A stretch of 64,000 nucleotides of DNA, from positions 558,001 through 622,000 of the forward strand of contig NZ_JBHTDE010000003.1 of NCBI RefSeq assembly GCF_042666655.1, written 5' to 3'. Below are positions 1 through 9,376 of the stretch, one piece after another. The position numbers were made by a program, and so were the translations under genes. The first letter of the stretch is position 1, and the number at the start of each line of letters is the position of its first letter. The DNA is from Paracraurococcus sp042666655 (lineage in GTDB: Bacteria; Pseudomonadota; Alphaproteobacteria; Acetobacterales; Acetobacteraceae). A model generated the notes under the pieces. It saw nothing but the letters and a program-made list of their open reading frames with translations. It made no database searches and was not told the DNA's origin.

Positions 1-620
<620 letters not shown>

Positions 621-660
621 GGCTTCGGGCGTATGCGCCCGCTGCCGATCGGACGGCGAT

Positions 661-2463
661 TCACCCGCCGAGATAGGCACTGACGACCTCCTTGTGGGTG
701 CGGATCTCGTCCGGGGTGCCGGCGGCCAGCACGCGGCCGAGGTTGAGGACGGTGATGCGGTCGCAGATCTCGAAGATCAGGTCGGCGTGGTGCTCGACCA
801 GCAGCACGCCGGTGCCCTGCCTTCCGACCGCGCGGATCAGCTGGTCCAGTCGCTTGATCTCGTCGGTCGAAAGTCCCGCGGCCGGCTCGTCCAGCATCAG
901 GAAGGCCGGCCGCAGCATCAGCGCGCGGGCGATCTCCATGAAGCGCAGCTCGCTGTGCTGCAGCCGGTCGGCCCGCACCTCGGCCAGCGCGCCGAGCCCG
1001 ACGGCGGCCAGGGCCTGGCGGGCGCGGGCCGTGGTCTCCCGCTCCTCCCGCCGCTGCCGCGGCAGGGAGAGAAGGGCTTCGAGGAAGCCGGCGCGGCCCT
1101 CGATCATGGCGCCGACCATGACATTCTCCAGCACCGAGGCCTCGCCCACCACGCGCGGGGTCTGGAAGGTGCGGGCGATGCCGCGGGCGGCGCGGCCCAC
1201 CGCGTCGCCGGCCGGCAGCGGCGAGGCGTCGCAGGTCATCGTCCCGGTCTCCGGCCGGTAGTAGCCGGAGATGACGTTCAACGTCGTGGTCTTGCCGCTG
1301 CCGTTCGGGCCGATCAGCCCGTGCACCTCGCCGGGGCGCAGGTCGAGGTCGAGCCCGTCGATGGCCCGCACCCCGCCGAAGGCCAGCACGATGTTCCGCA
1401 AGCTCAGCCCGGCATGCGGCGGCTGCTGGCCGAGCAGCGCCGGCAGCAGGTCGGGGCGGGGAATCACCGCGCGGTTGTCGGGCAGGGCGCGGCGGCTGCG
1501 CGGGTCGATCAGCGCGGCGATGCCGCCCGGGATCGCCAGCACGATGACCAGCAGCAGCGCGGCATAGAGGAAGGTCGACCAGGCGGCGAGCGGCGCCGCC
1601 ACTTCCGGCAGCAGGGTCAGCAGCAGGGTGCCGAGCAGCGGCCCGAGGATGGAGCCCCGCCCGCCGATCAGCACCGCGATGAAGAACAGCAGCGACAGGT
1701 CGAAGGTGAAGGCGTCCGGGGTGATGTAGGTCTGCAGCGTGGCAAACAGCCCGCCGGCGAAGGCCGCCAGCGCGCCGGCCAGGATGAAGACCCAGATCAG
1801 CAGCCGCGGCTTGGCGATGCCGCTGGCCTCGGCCGCCACTTCCGCATCCCGCACCGTGACCAGGGCGCGGCCGAAGCGGCTGCGGGCGATGTTGCCGGTG
1901 ATCCAGGTGCAGAAGGCGGCGACCGCCAGACAGGCATAGTAGAAGCCCCATGCGGTATCGAGCGGCGCCGGCATGGACGGCCCGACGATGCCGATGCCGC
2001 CCCCCGTCACGTCCTGCCAGGCCAGCGCCACTTGCGTCACGATGGTGGCGAAGCCGAGCGTCGTCATGGCGAAATAGAAGGTGCGCAGCCGCAGCGCCGG
2101 CAGGCCGACGACGACGCCGAAGAACGCCCCCACGAACGCCGCGATGGCCAGCGCCAGGAAGGGATGCACCGGCTCGAACAGATTGCCCGCCGCCAGCACG
2201 GCGGCGGTATAGGCGCCGATCGTCAGCAGCGCGACATAGCCGATGGCGAGCTGCCCGGCATAGCCGACGATCAGGTTGAGGCCGGAGACCAGCACCCAGT
2301 AGATGCAGGCGCGCGTCGCGATCAGCGCCCAGTACTCGTTCCCCGTCAGCGGCAGCAGCACGGCCAGGCCGAGCAGCGCGGCGAAGGGCCAGAGCGCGGT
2401 GAATGGGCTGGCCTTGGGCAGCGCGGCGGCCTGCGGCACCGCCATGTCCTTTGCGAAAGCCAT
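661..2463 (-). CDS. Fused LivM permease - LivG ATPase of a branched-chain amino acid ABC transporter
   Basis: A 600-residue protein joins two subunits that are usually separate. Residues 1 to about 330 are a LivM-type inner-membrane permease with many hydrophobic segments and the motif GYAGQLAIGYVA. After a short linker, residues about 350 to 600 are a LivG-type ATPase. The ATPase has Walker A GPNGSGKTTT near residue 382, a degenerate signature region (LQHSELRFMEIARAL) and Walker B FLMLDEPAAGLS, all typical of LivG. The ATG overlaps the LivH stop as TGATG, indicating coupled translation. Known family: high-affinity branched-chain or related amino acid and amide uptake. The actual substrate cannot be read from the sequence. 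Confidence 0.93.
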   Translation of the reverse strand: MAFAKDMAVPQAAALPKASPFTALWPFAALLGLAVLLPLTGNEYWALIATRACIYWVLVSGLNLIVGYAGQLAIGYVALLTIGAYTAAVLAAGNLFEPVHPFLALAIAAFVGAFFGVVVGLPALRLRTFYFAMTTLGFATIVTQVALAWQDVTGGGIGIVGPSMPAPLDTAWGFYYACLAVAAFCTWITGNIARSRFGRALVTVRDAEVAAEASGIAKPRLLIWVFILAGALAAFAGGLFATLQTYITPDAFTFDLSLLFFIAVLIGGRGSILGPLLGTLLLTLLPEVAAPLAAWSTFLYAALLLVIVLAIPGGIAALIDPRSRRALPDNRAVIPRPDLLPALLGQQPPHAGLSLRNIVLAFGGVRAIDGLDLDLRPGEVHGLIGPNGSGKTTTLNVISGYYRPETGTMTCDASPLPAGDAVGRAARGIARTFQTPRVVGEASVLENVMVGAMIEGRAGFLEALLSLPRQRREERETTARARQALAAVGLGALAEVRADRLQHSELRFMEIARALMLRPAFLMLDEPAAGLSTDEIKRLDQLIRAVGRQGTGVLLVEHHADLIFEICDRITVLNLGRVLAAGTPDEIRTHKEVVSAYLGG

Positions 2464-3320
2464 CAGACCCTCCGTGCCGCCGGCGCGCCGAACATGCCCT
2501 GCGGCGCGGCGAGCAGCACGATGATGAACAGCGCGAAGACGGCGACCGAGGAGAAGATGCCGCCGACCATGAAGTTGGCCGCCTGCTGGAACAGGCCGAG
2601 CAGGATGCCGCCGATCACCGCGCCCCGGTTGTTGCCGAGTCCGCCCAGCGCCACCGGAACAAACCCGTAGAAGTTCAGCAGCGCGCCATTGGCGAAGAAG
2701 GCCAGCAGCAGCTGCCCGCCGGCGAAGCCGGCCAGCGCGCCGATGGCGCCGGCCATGGCGTAGCTGGCGATGCGCAGGTTGCGCTCCGGCAGGCCGAGCG
2801 CCCGGGCGGCGAAGTTATCCTCGGCGACGGCCAGGAAGGCGCGGCCGACGAGCGTCCGGCGATAGAGAAACTCGAGGCCGATGATGGTCGCGGCGCAGGC
2901 CAGGATCGGCAGCCAGTATTTCTCGTCCCAGACTCCCTCGCCGAGCCCGACCAGCCGCGGGAAGGGCTGCGGCTCGGTGCTCCAGAGGATCGCCGCGGTG
3001 TGCTGGATCATCAGCGCCAGGGCGAGGGTGGAGAGGACATACAGGTGCTGGTCGAGGCTCTTCAGCACCGGCCGCACCGCGACATATTCGGTGACCACGC
3101 CCAGCAGGGCGCAGGCCGCGAGTGTCAGCACCAGGGCCGGCAGCAACGGCAGGCCGAAGCGCAGCATGAACATCGACCCGAAGACGCCGCCGAGCATGCC
3201 AAGCTGCCCGGCGGTGAAGCTCATGACGCGGGAGGTCGCGAACATCGTGTTGTAGGTGATGCCGATCAGCGCATAGATCGCGCCGACGGCCAGGCCCGAG
3301 GCCAGGATGGAAGCCAGCAT
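2463..3320 (-). CDS. livH: Branched-chain amino acid ABC transporter permease LivH
   Basis: A 285-residue, very hydrophobic inner-membrane permease with about eight membrane segments and the LivH-type opening GLAVGAIYALIGITYN. It pairs with the LivM half of the next protein to form the membrane channel. I chose the ATG at 3320 because it gives the usual family length (about 290) and sits 23 bp after the binding-protein stop; the reading frame continues further upstream without need. It overlaps the fused LivM-LivG start by one base. Confidence 0.93.
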   Translation of the reverse strand: MLASILASGLAVGAIYALIGITYNTMFATSRVMSFTAGQLGMLGGVFGSMFMLRFGLPLLPALVLTLAACALLGVVTEYVAVRPVLKSLDQHLYVLSTLALALMIQHTAAILWSTEPQPFPRLVGLGEGVWDEKYWLPILACAATIIGLEFLYRRTLVGRAFLAVAEDNFAARALGLPERNLRIASYAMAGAIGALAGFAGGQLLLAFFANGALLNFYGFVPVALGGLGNNRGAVIGGILLGLFQQAANFMVGGIFSSVAVFALFIIVLLAAPQGMFGAPAARRV

Positions 3321-3343
3321 CCGCGAATCCCGCGTCCCCTGCC

Positions 3344-4543
3344 TCAGCCGTAGCCCGGGGCGAGGGCGAAGGTGCCGTTCTTGCCCGAGCTGGCATCGGA
3401 CATGATCACGTCCTCCACCGGATAGCCGTTGTGCTCCTCCGGCGTGAAGCTGAAATTGCCGTAGTAGCCGGGCCGCGCCTTCAGCTTGTTCCAATAGCCG
3501 ATGATCGCCTCGTTCGACGTGCTGCCGGTGGCGGCGACCGCCTCGGCGATCATCTCCACCGCATCGACGCCGCAGGCGACCCACCACATCAAGGTGTCGT
3601 GCAGCGCCACCTTGCCGGCCATCTTCTGCACCAGCGACTCGGTACGCTCGGGCAGCTTGCCGCTGGCGTCGTAGCTGCAACTGCGGTAGCCGATGCAGTA
3701 GACCTTCTTCCAGTTGTCCGGCTTGTCGAGCAGCGAGGCGATCTCGCCCGAGGACAGCGCGGGGTGGCCGATGAAGGGCACGTCCCAGCCCATCTTGGCG
3801 CGGGTGTTCAGCAGCCGGGCGATCATGCCGGTGGAGACCGACCAGATCACGATGGCTTCCGCCCCGGCATTGCGGGCGCGCAGCATGTCGGGCGTCATGT
3901 CCGGCTGGGTGGCGTCGATATTGGCCTTGTAGACCACCTCGGCGCCGGCCTTCTGGATATTGGCGGCGGAGGCATTGGCGGCGGTCACGCCATAGCCGGT
4001 GGTGTCGCCGACCACCGCGACCTTCTTCGCCTTGGCGATGTTCAGCGTATAGCCGCGCACCGCGTCGTCCCACTGGGTGTTGCTGGGCGCGATGCGGAAG
4101 GCGTTCGGGTATTTCTTGGTGTCGATCAGGCTGTCCACCACGCAGGGGTGGATGTTCGGCATCTTGCCGCGCGCCATGATGGCGGTGGTCGCCAGGCTCT
4201 CGCCGCTGTTGGTCGGGCCCCAGATGGCATGGACCTTGATCTGGCTGATCATCTCCTGCGTCGCGTTCACCGCCTTGGTCGGGTCGCCCTGGGTGTCGCG
4301 GGTGATGATCTCCACCTTGCGACCCTTGACGCCGCCGGCGGCATTGATGGCCTCCGCGGCGAAGACCACGCCGCGGTTGAAGCCGATGGCGGGGGCGCTG
4401 CTCGGCCCGGTCATGGCGGCGAGCCAGCCGATGCGGATCGGGTCGGTCTGGGCGAGGGCGGGCGTGGCGAGGCCGAGGCCGGAGGCGGCGACGAGGCCGG
4501 TGCCGCCGAGCGCAAGGCCCCGGCGGGTGATGAGCATGGACAT
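3344..4543 (-). CDS. Branched-chain amino acid type periplasmic substrate-binding protein
   Basis: A 399-residue binding protein of the LivJ/LivK (HAAT, Peripla_BP_6) family that delivers ligand to the LivH/LivM channel. The N-terminus carries a twin-arginine-like signal (TRRGLALGG, then a hydrophobic stretch ending ALA before Q), so export may be by Tat rather than Sec. The mature part starts DPIRIGWLAAMTGPSS, typical of the family. A GGAGG sits seven bases before the ATG at 4543, which supports this start over the second ATG at 4537. It is the first gene of the minus-strand liv operon and is divergent from the aminotransferase. Ligand could be an aliphatic amino acid, amide or aromatic acid. 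Confidence 0.9.
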   Translation of the reverse strand: MSMLITRRGLALGGTGLVAASGLGLATPALAQTDPIRIGWLAAMTGPSSAPAIGFNRGVVFAAEAINAAGGVKGRKVEIITRDTQGDPTKAVNATQEMISQIKVHAIWGPTNSGESLATTAIMARGKMPNIHPCVVDSLIDTKKYPNAFRIAPSNTQWDDAVRGYTLNIAKAKKVAVVGDTTGYGVTAANASAANIQKAGAEVVYKANIDATQPDMTPDMLRARNAGAEAIVIWSVSTGMIARLLNTRAKMGWDVPFIGHPALSSGEIASLLDKPDNWKKVYCIGYRSCSYDASGKLPERTESLVQKMAGKVALHDTLMWWVACGVDAVEMIAEAVAATGSTSNEAIIGYWNKLKARPGYYGNFSFTPEEHNGYPVEDVIMSDASSGKNGTFALAPGYG

Positions 4544-4786
4544 TGTTGTTCCTCCAGGGGCGGCCCGGTTGCGCCAGGTCCGGCGGATTCTTCGATGGGC
4601 GGTCGCTTGGGTCGGTCCAGCCGGGCCGCGGGCGCGGCGGCGGCGTGTTGCGCCCATCCTGCGGCGACAGCGGGGGATGTCAACGTGGCAGGCGCCCTGC
4701 ATTGCCGCGGCGTCATCGCGGCGGCAGGATAAGGCCCCTCGGGGCGGCCGACGCCCCCAAGCAACGTCCAATGACCAGGAACCGCC

Positions 4787-6037
4787 ATGTCCACCACGAT
4801 CGGACCCGCCTACGAGCACCTGTTCCGCAAGGGGGTACCCGCGGCGGCGCCGCGCTTCACCGGCTTTCCGAAATACAACTTCATCGGCGGCCACAACGAC
4901 CCGACCATGCTGCCGGTCGAGGCGTTGGCCGATTGCGCCGCGGCGGCGCTGCGGCGGGAAGGCGCGAGCCTCTCGCTCTACAACCTCGGCCACGGCCCGC
5001 TCGGCCATCGCGGCATGCGCGACCTGGTGGTGGACAAGCTGCGGCGCCACCGTGGCATCGAGACGACACGGGAGGAGGTACTGCTGACCTCCGGCTCGCT
5101 GCAGGGCCTCGACCTGGTGAACAGCCTGCTGCTGGAGCGCGGCGACACCGTGCTGTTCGAGGAGCTGTCCTATGGCGGCGCCATCTCCCGCGTCCGCACG
5201 CTGGGGGTCGAAGCGGTGCCCATGCCGCTGGATGCCGAGGGCATCCGAATGGACGCGCTGTCCGACACGCTGGACGCGCTGAAGGCGCGCGGCGTCATGC
5301 CAAAGTATATTTACACCATCCCGACCATCCAGAACCCGACCGGGTCGATCCTGCCGCTGGAACGCCGGGAGCAGCTGCTGAAGCTGGCCCGCGCGCATGG
5401 CGTGCCGGTCTTCGAGGACGAATGCTATGCCGACCTGATCTGGGGCGGCCAGGGGATCGGCCATGACGTGCCGCCCGCCCTTTACGCCATGGACCCAGGC
5501 CAGGTGATCCATATCGGCAGCTTCTCGAAGACCCTCGCCCCGGCCTTGCGGTCCGCCTACGCCGTCGCGCCCTGGCCGGTACTGGCGCGGCTGGTCGCGC
5601 TGAAGACCGATGCCGGCAGCGCCTCGGTCGAGCAGATGCTGGTGGCCGAGTACTTCTCGAAGCATTTCGATAGCCATGTCGCGGCGCTGTCCGGCGTGCT
5701 GAAGGACAAGCTGGACGTGATGGTCGAGGCGGTGGAGCGTGAGTTCGGCAGCGCCGCCGAATGCTTCATCCCCAAGGGCGGCATCTTCCTTTGGATCAGG
5801 CTCCCGCCCGAGGTCGACGTGCGCAAGCTGGTCAAGCCGGCGGCCGAGCGCGGCATCGCCTTCAACCCCGGGCCGGAATGGGCGGTGGTGCCCGATTCCG
5901 CCAGCTCCCTGCTGCGGCTCTGCTTCGCCCTGCCGAGCAAGGACGAGATCCGCGAGGGCGTCGCCGCCTTCGCCAAGGTGTGCTTCGAGCAGACCGGCAT
6001 CCCGGCGCGGAGCGGCAATATCCGCAACGCGGGCTGA
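4787..6037 (+). CDS. PLP-dependent aminotransferase, class I/II (2-aminoadipate / MocR-type fold)
   Basis: A 416-residue fold-type I aminotransferase. Visible are the Asn in IPTIQNPTGS, the Asp/Tyr of FEDECYADLIW, and the PLP lysine in SFSKTLAPALR (K248). It lacks a helix-turn-helix domain, so it is a stand-alone enzyme rather than a MocR regulator. Related proteins include 2-aminoadipate transaminase and valine-pyruvate or aromatic aminotransferases. It is divergent from the liv operon across about 240 bp, which suggests it transaminates an amino acid imported by that system. That link is inference from position. Confidence 0.85.
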   Translation: MSTTIGPAYEHLFRKGVPAAAPRFTGFPKYNFIGGHNDPTMLPVEALADCAAAALRREGASLSLYNLGHGPLGHRGMRDLVVDKLRRHRGIETTREEVLLTSGSLQGLDLVNSLLLERGDTVLFEELSYGGAISRVRTLGVEAVPMPLDAEGIRMDALSDTLDALKARGVMPKYIYTIPTIQNPTGSILPLERREQLLKLARAHGVPVFEDECYADLIWGGQGIGHDVPPALYAMDPGQVIHIGSFSKTLAPALRSAYAVAPWPVLARLVALKTDAGSASVEQMLVAEYFSKHFDSHVAALSGVLKDKLDVMVEAVEREFGSAAECFIPKGGIFLWIRLPPEVDVRKLVKPAAERGIAFNPGPEWAVVPDSASSLLRLCFALPSKDEIREGVAAFAKVCFEQTGIPARSGNIRNAG

Positions 6038-6038
6038 A

Positions 6039-6548
6039 TCAGGCCGGCGCCCGCCGCGCCGGCAAGGGCATCGGGATCAGCCCCAGCTCCAGGCTGCGGG
6101 CGATGCGCCGGGCGCGTTCCAGCATGTAGTCGGCGCCTTCGGCCGTCAGCCGGGCCCGCGCCGTTGCCTCGAACAGCGCCAGCCAGCGAGCGAAATGCGC
6201 GGGGGTCAGCGCCAGCGGCCGGTGCGCCTGCATCGGCTGGCCATGATACGTGCCGGCCAGCAGCGCGACCGAGCCCCAGAAGCGGGTGAGGGTGGCGATA
6301 TGCCCCTCCCAGTCCTCGACGCCGGCGAAGGCCGGGCCCAGCAGCGGGTCCTGCCGCGCCGCGCCGTAGAAGGCACGCAGAAATTCCTCGATCCCGGCGG
6401 CATCGAGGCCGGTCCGGGCGGTGATCTCCTGGCCGAGCGCCGCCCGGCGTTCGGCGGTTTCCGGGATGGGCTGCAAGCGCGTCGCTCCGATCCCCGGCGG
6501 CATGGCGCGGATGCCGGGCGGCGGCAAGGAAGGTTGTGCGACCGGCAT
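6039..6548 (-). CDS. Group III truncated haemoglobin (trHb3-like)
   Basis: A small haem protein of the truncated haemoglobin group III family, thought to handle oxygen or nitric oxide. Family features seen, numbered from the ATG at 6548: FYGAARQDPLLGPAF with a tyrosine (Y61) at the B10 position, DWEGHIATLTRFWGS, and QAHRPL with the probable proximal haem histidine H109. The conserved fold starts near residue 28. The ATG at 6503 (154 residues) is therefore an equally possible start, and neither has a clear Shine-Dalgarno. It ends one base after the convergent aminotransferase stop. Its promoter region faces the flavin oxidoreductase at 6616. Confidence 0.8.
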   Translation of the reverse strand: MPVAQPSLPPPGIRAMPPGIGATRLQPIPETAERRAALGQEITARTGLDAAGIEEFLRAFYGAARQDPLLGPAFAGVEDWEGHIATLTRFWGSVALLAGTYHGQPMQAHRPLALTPAHFARWLALFEATARARLTAEGADYMLERARRIARSLELGLIPMPLPARRAPA

Positions 6549-6615
6549 GGTCCGGACGGCACTTCGCCGCGGCGGCCGGATGCTGCTAAGCGGCACCCGA
6601 CGCAGGAGCGTAACC

Positions 6616-8055
6616 ATGCTGGACCAGATCGGAGGCCTCGCGGTGCATGAGGCTCGGGTTGCTCGTGATCTGGAGATGCTGCTGCTGCCGCCGGCCAATT
6701 GGACCGCGCCGGTCAGCGGCCCGGGCGGCGAGCCGGTGCTGGACGTGCTGGTGGTCGGCGCCGGGATGTATGGCATCGCCGCCACCGCGGCCCTCACCTT
6801 CAAGGGCCTCCGCAACATCCTGATGCTGGACCGCGCCCCGCCCGGCCAGGAAGGCCCCTGGGTGACCACCGCCAGGATGGAGACGCTGCGCTCGCCGAAG
6901 CACCTGCCGGGGGTGGCGCTGGGCATCCCCTCGCTGACCTTCCGTGCCTGGTTCGAGGCCCGTTCCGGCGCGGCGGCCTGGGACGCGCTGTACAAGATCG
7001 CCAATGCCGACTGGCAGGACTATCTCGGCTGGGTCCGCCGCGTGCTGCGCCTCCCCGCGGCGAACGGGGTGGAACTGCTGCGGGTGGAACCGCGCGGCGG
7101 CCTGCTGGCGGCGTTGCTGCGGCAGGACGGCGTGGAGCGCGTGCAACTCACCCGCCGCCTGGTGCTGGCCACCGGCCGCGGCGGCACCGGCGGCTTCAGC
7201 CTGCCGCCGGGGATCGATCCCGGCCTGCTGCCCGACCTGGCAGCGCATGGCGGCGAGCCGATAGATTTCGCCGCGCTGGGCGGCCGTACCGTCGCCATCA
7301 TCGGCGGGGGCCCGACCGCCTGGGACAATGCGGCGACGGCGCTGGAGCAGGGCGCCGCGCGGGTCGAGATGTATGTCCGCCGCGCCGTGCTGCCGCAGGT
7401 GAACAAGGGCCGCGGCTCGGCCCATCCGGGCTTCTTCGAGGGCTGGGCGACCCTGCCACCGGCCGAGAAGTGGCGGATCCTCTCCTACATGCACGACCTG
7501 CAATCGCCGCCGCCGCACGAATCGATCCACCGTGCGCTGCGGCAGCCGGGCTTCCACATCCGGCTCGGCACGCCGGTGCTGGGCGCCAGGCGGGACGGGG
7601 CGCAGGTGCGGCTGGACCTCGGCGGCGGCCAGAGCGCCACGGCCGATCGCCTCATCCTCGGCACCGGCTACGGGATCGACATCGGGCGCATCGCCGAACT
7701 CGCGTCCCTGGCGCCGCGCGTCGCCCGCTGGGCCGACCGCTTCACCCCGCCGCCGGGCCAGGAATCCGCGGAGCTAGGCCGCTTCCCCTGGCTGGGCGAG
7801 GGGTTCGAGCTGACCGGCCGAGACCCGGCGGACGACCCGGTGCTGTCCCGCATCCACCTGTTCAGCCATGCCGCCTTCGCCAGCCTGGGCGCCATCGCTT
7901 CGGACGTGCCCGGCATTTCGGCGGGGGCGGAGCGGCTGGCGCACCGCATGGCCGCCGGCTTCTTCGCCGAGGATATCGATGCCATCCGCGGCCGCCTGGA
8001 AGCCTTCGCCGAGCCGGAATTGCAGGGCACGCCCTTCTTCGCCTCGCCCGGCTGA
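6616..8055 (+). CDS. FAD/NAD(P)-binding oxidoreductase (flavin monooxygenase-like)
   Basis: A 479-residue flavoprotein with two dinucleotide-binding sites. These are VLVVGAGMYGIAAT near residue 45 for FAD and VAIIGGGPTAWDN near residue 229 for NAD(P)H. This layout is typical of flavin-containing monooxygenase, Baeyer-Villiger-like and lysine/ornithine N-hydroxylase relatives. The exact substrate is not recognisable. GGAG lies eight bases before the ATG at 6616. It is followed 111 bp later by a phytanoyl-CoA-dioxygenase-like gene in the same direction, so the two oxygenases may act in one pathway; that is inference. Confidence 0.75.
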   Translation: MLDQIGGLAVHEARVARDLEMLLLPPANWTAPVSGPGGEPVLDVLVVGAGMYGIAATAALTFKGLRNILMLDRAPPGQEGPWVTTARMETLRSPKHLPGVALGIPSLTFRAWFEARSGAAAWDALYKIANADWQDYLGWVRRVLRLPAANGVELLRVEPRGGLLAALLRQDGVERVQLTRRLVLATGRGGTGGFSLPPGIDPGLLPDLAAHGGEPIDFAALGGRTVAIIGGGPTAWDNAATALEQGAARVEMYVRRAVLPQVNKGRGSAHPGFFEGWATLPPAEKWRILSYMHDLQSPPPHESIHRALRQPGFHIRLGTPVLGARRDGAQVRLDLGGGQSATADRLILGTGYGIDIGRIAELASLAPRVARWADRFTPPPGQESAELGRFPWLGEGFELTGRDPADDPVLSRIHLFSHAAFASLGAIASDVPGISAGAERLAHRMAAGFFAEDIDAIRGRLEAFAEPELQGTPFFASPG

Positions 8056-8166
8056 TCCGGGCGGCGCCCCCTGTCGCCCCGGTAGCGGAAGTCTGCTTGC
8101 GCGCCGCCGGGCTTGTCGGCGACCATGCCGGCAACCCCGGGAGGACCCGGGGAGGGAGTGAGCGCC

Positions 8167-9348
8167 ATGAACGAACTGGCCGCAACGGTGGCAGCCTCGC
8201 CAGGCCTGTCCCGCGCCGAGCATGCCGCCGGCATGCAGGCCTACCAAGCCGCGGGCGAAAGCCTGGCGGCCGAGATCGGCAACCGCGGGCCGCTGCGCCT
8301 CACCGCCGAGGGCGCGCTGCATCCTGAGATCGAGGCCGCCTATTGGCGGCACGGCTACTACATCTTCGAGGGCGTGATCGATGCCGCCGAGGTCGAGGCG
8401 CTGCGGCGGGATGCGCAGGAGATGCTGGCGCGTGCCCCGGTCGGGCCGGATGCCACGGTGGATGCGCAGGGCCGCCCCGCGCTCGGCGTCGATTATGCGC
8501 GGCCCGCCTATCGCTTCATCCGCCCGCTCACCGATCCCTATGGCGGCACGCAGATGCTGGGTGGCCGGCACCCGGTGCAGATGGCCCAGCCGAAGCCCGA
8601 GGCGGAGGCGCCGGAGTTCGTGGTGCTGATGATGTACGGCATGTGCCAGGCGATGCCCGCCGGGCTGCGGCTCTATGGCCACCCGAAGCTGCTGGCCGCG
8701 GCGCAGACCATCAACGGGGCGGATTTCGTCCCCTACAACGATGCCATCTTCGTCAAGCAGCCAGGCCTCGGCGGGTCGGTCGCCTGGCACCAGGATGGCG
8801 TGACGCACTGGAACAGCCCGGCCTGGGACGAGGGCATCCACGGCTTCAACTACCAGGTCCAGCTCTACCCGACGACGCCGGGCAACGGCCTTTGGGTGAT
8901 CCCCGGCTCGCACAAGCTGGGCAAGGCCGACATCAAGGCGATGGTGGCCGCCAATGGCGGCAGCGAACAATTGCCGGGCGCGGTGCCGCTTGTCTGTGCC
9001 GCCGGCGACGTGACCATGGTGAACCGCCAGGCGGTGCATGGCTCCTTCGCCAATAGCTCGCCCGACATCCGCATTTCGCTGACCATGGGTTTCCATCGGC
9101 GGAACGCGGTGCTGGGGCAGAAGGCCGCGCTGGCGATCGCCGAGACCCATGCGGTCTATGACGAACAGCGGATCTTCGAACGCTCGGCGGTGATCCAGGT
9201 GGCGATCGACGCGCGGCACCAGGCGTACCCGCAGGAGCCGGTCTTTCGCTACCAGCCCTTCGCCGGGCGGGAGGACGAATTCCGCTGCACGCCGGAGACG
9301 CTCGACCGGGTGATCCGCGACTACAACACCAAGGATCTGGCGATCTGA
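8167..9348 (+). CDS. Phytanoyl-CoA dioxygenase (PhyH) family protein
   Basis: A 393-residue non-haem Fe(II) dioxygenase of the PhyH family, presumably 2-oxoglutarate dependent. The iron ligands are visible as HQD (H208 and D210, in VAWHQDGVTHW) and H291 in NRQAVHGSF. A downstream arginine in PDIRIS (R302) is a probable 2-oxoglutarate contact. A strong GGAGGGAG precedes the ATG. The substrate is unknown: family members hydroxylate phytanoyl-CoA, ectoine, halogenated or natural-product substrates. It follows the flavin oxidoreductase and converges on the ars operon. Confidence 0.85.
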   Translation: MNELAATVAASPGLSRAEHAAGMQAYQAAGESLAAEIGNRGPLRLTAEGALHPEIEAAYWRHGYYIFEGVIDAAEVEALRRDAQEMLARAPVGPDATVDAQGRPALGVDYARPAYRFIRPLTDPYGGTQMLGGRHPVQMAQPKPEAEAPEFVVLMMYGMCQAMPAGLRLYGHPKLLAAAQTINGADFVPYNDAIFVKQPGLGGSVAWHQDGVTHWNSPAWDEGIHGFNYQVQLYPTTPGNGLWVIPGSHKLGKADIKAMVAANGGSEQLPGAVPLVCAAGDVTMVNRQAVHGSFANSSPDIRISLTMGFHRRNAVLGQKAALAIAETHAVYDEQRIFERSAVIQVAIDARHQAYPQEPVFRYQPFAGREDEFRCTPETLDRVIRDYNTKDLAI

Positions 9349-9376
9349 CCGAAGCGGGCCGGGCGCCGAACGGCGC

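Noticed and set aside
4544..5677. N-terminal extension of the branched-chain binding protein by about 380 residues
   Set aside because: The in-frame upstream part is antisense to the aminotransferase. A Shine-Dalgarno and Tat-like signal mark 4543 as the real start.
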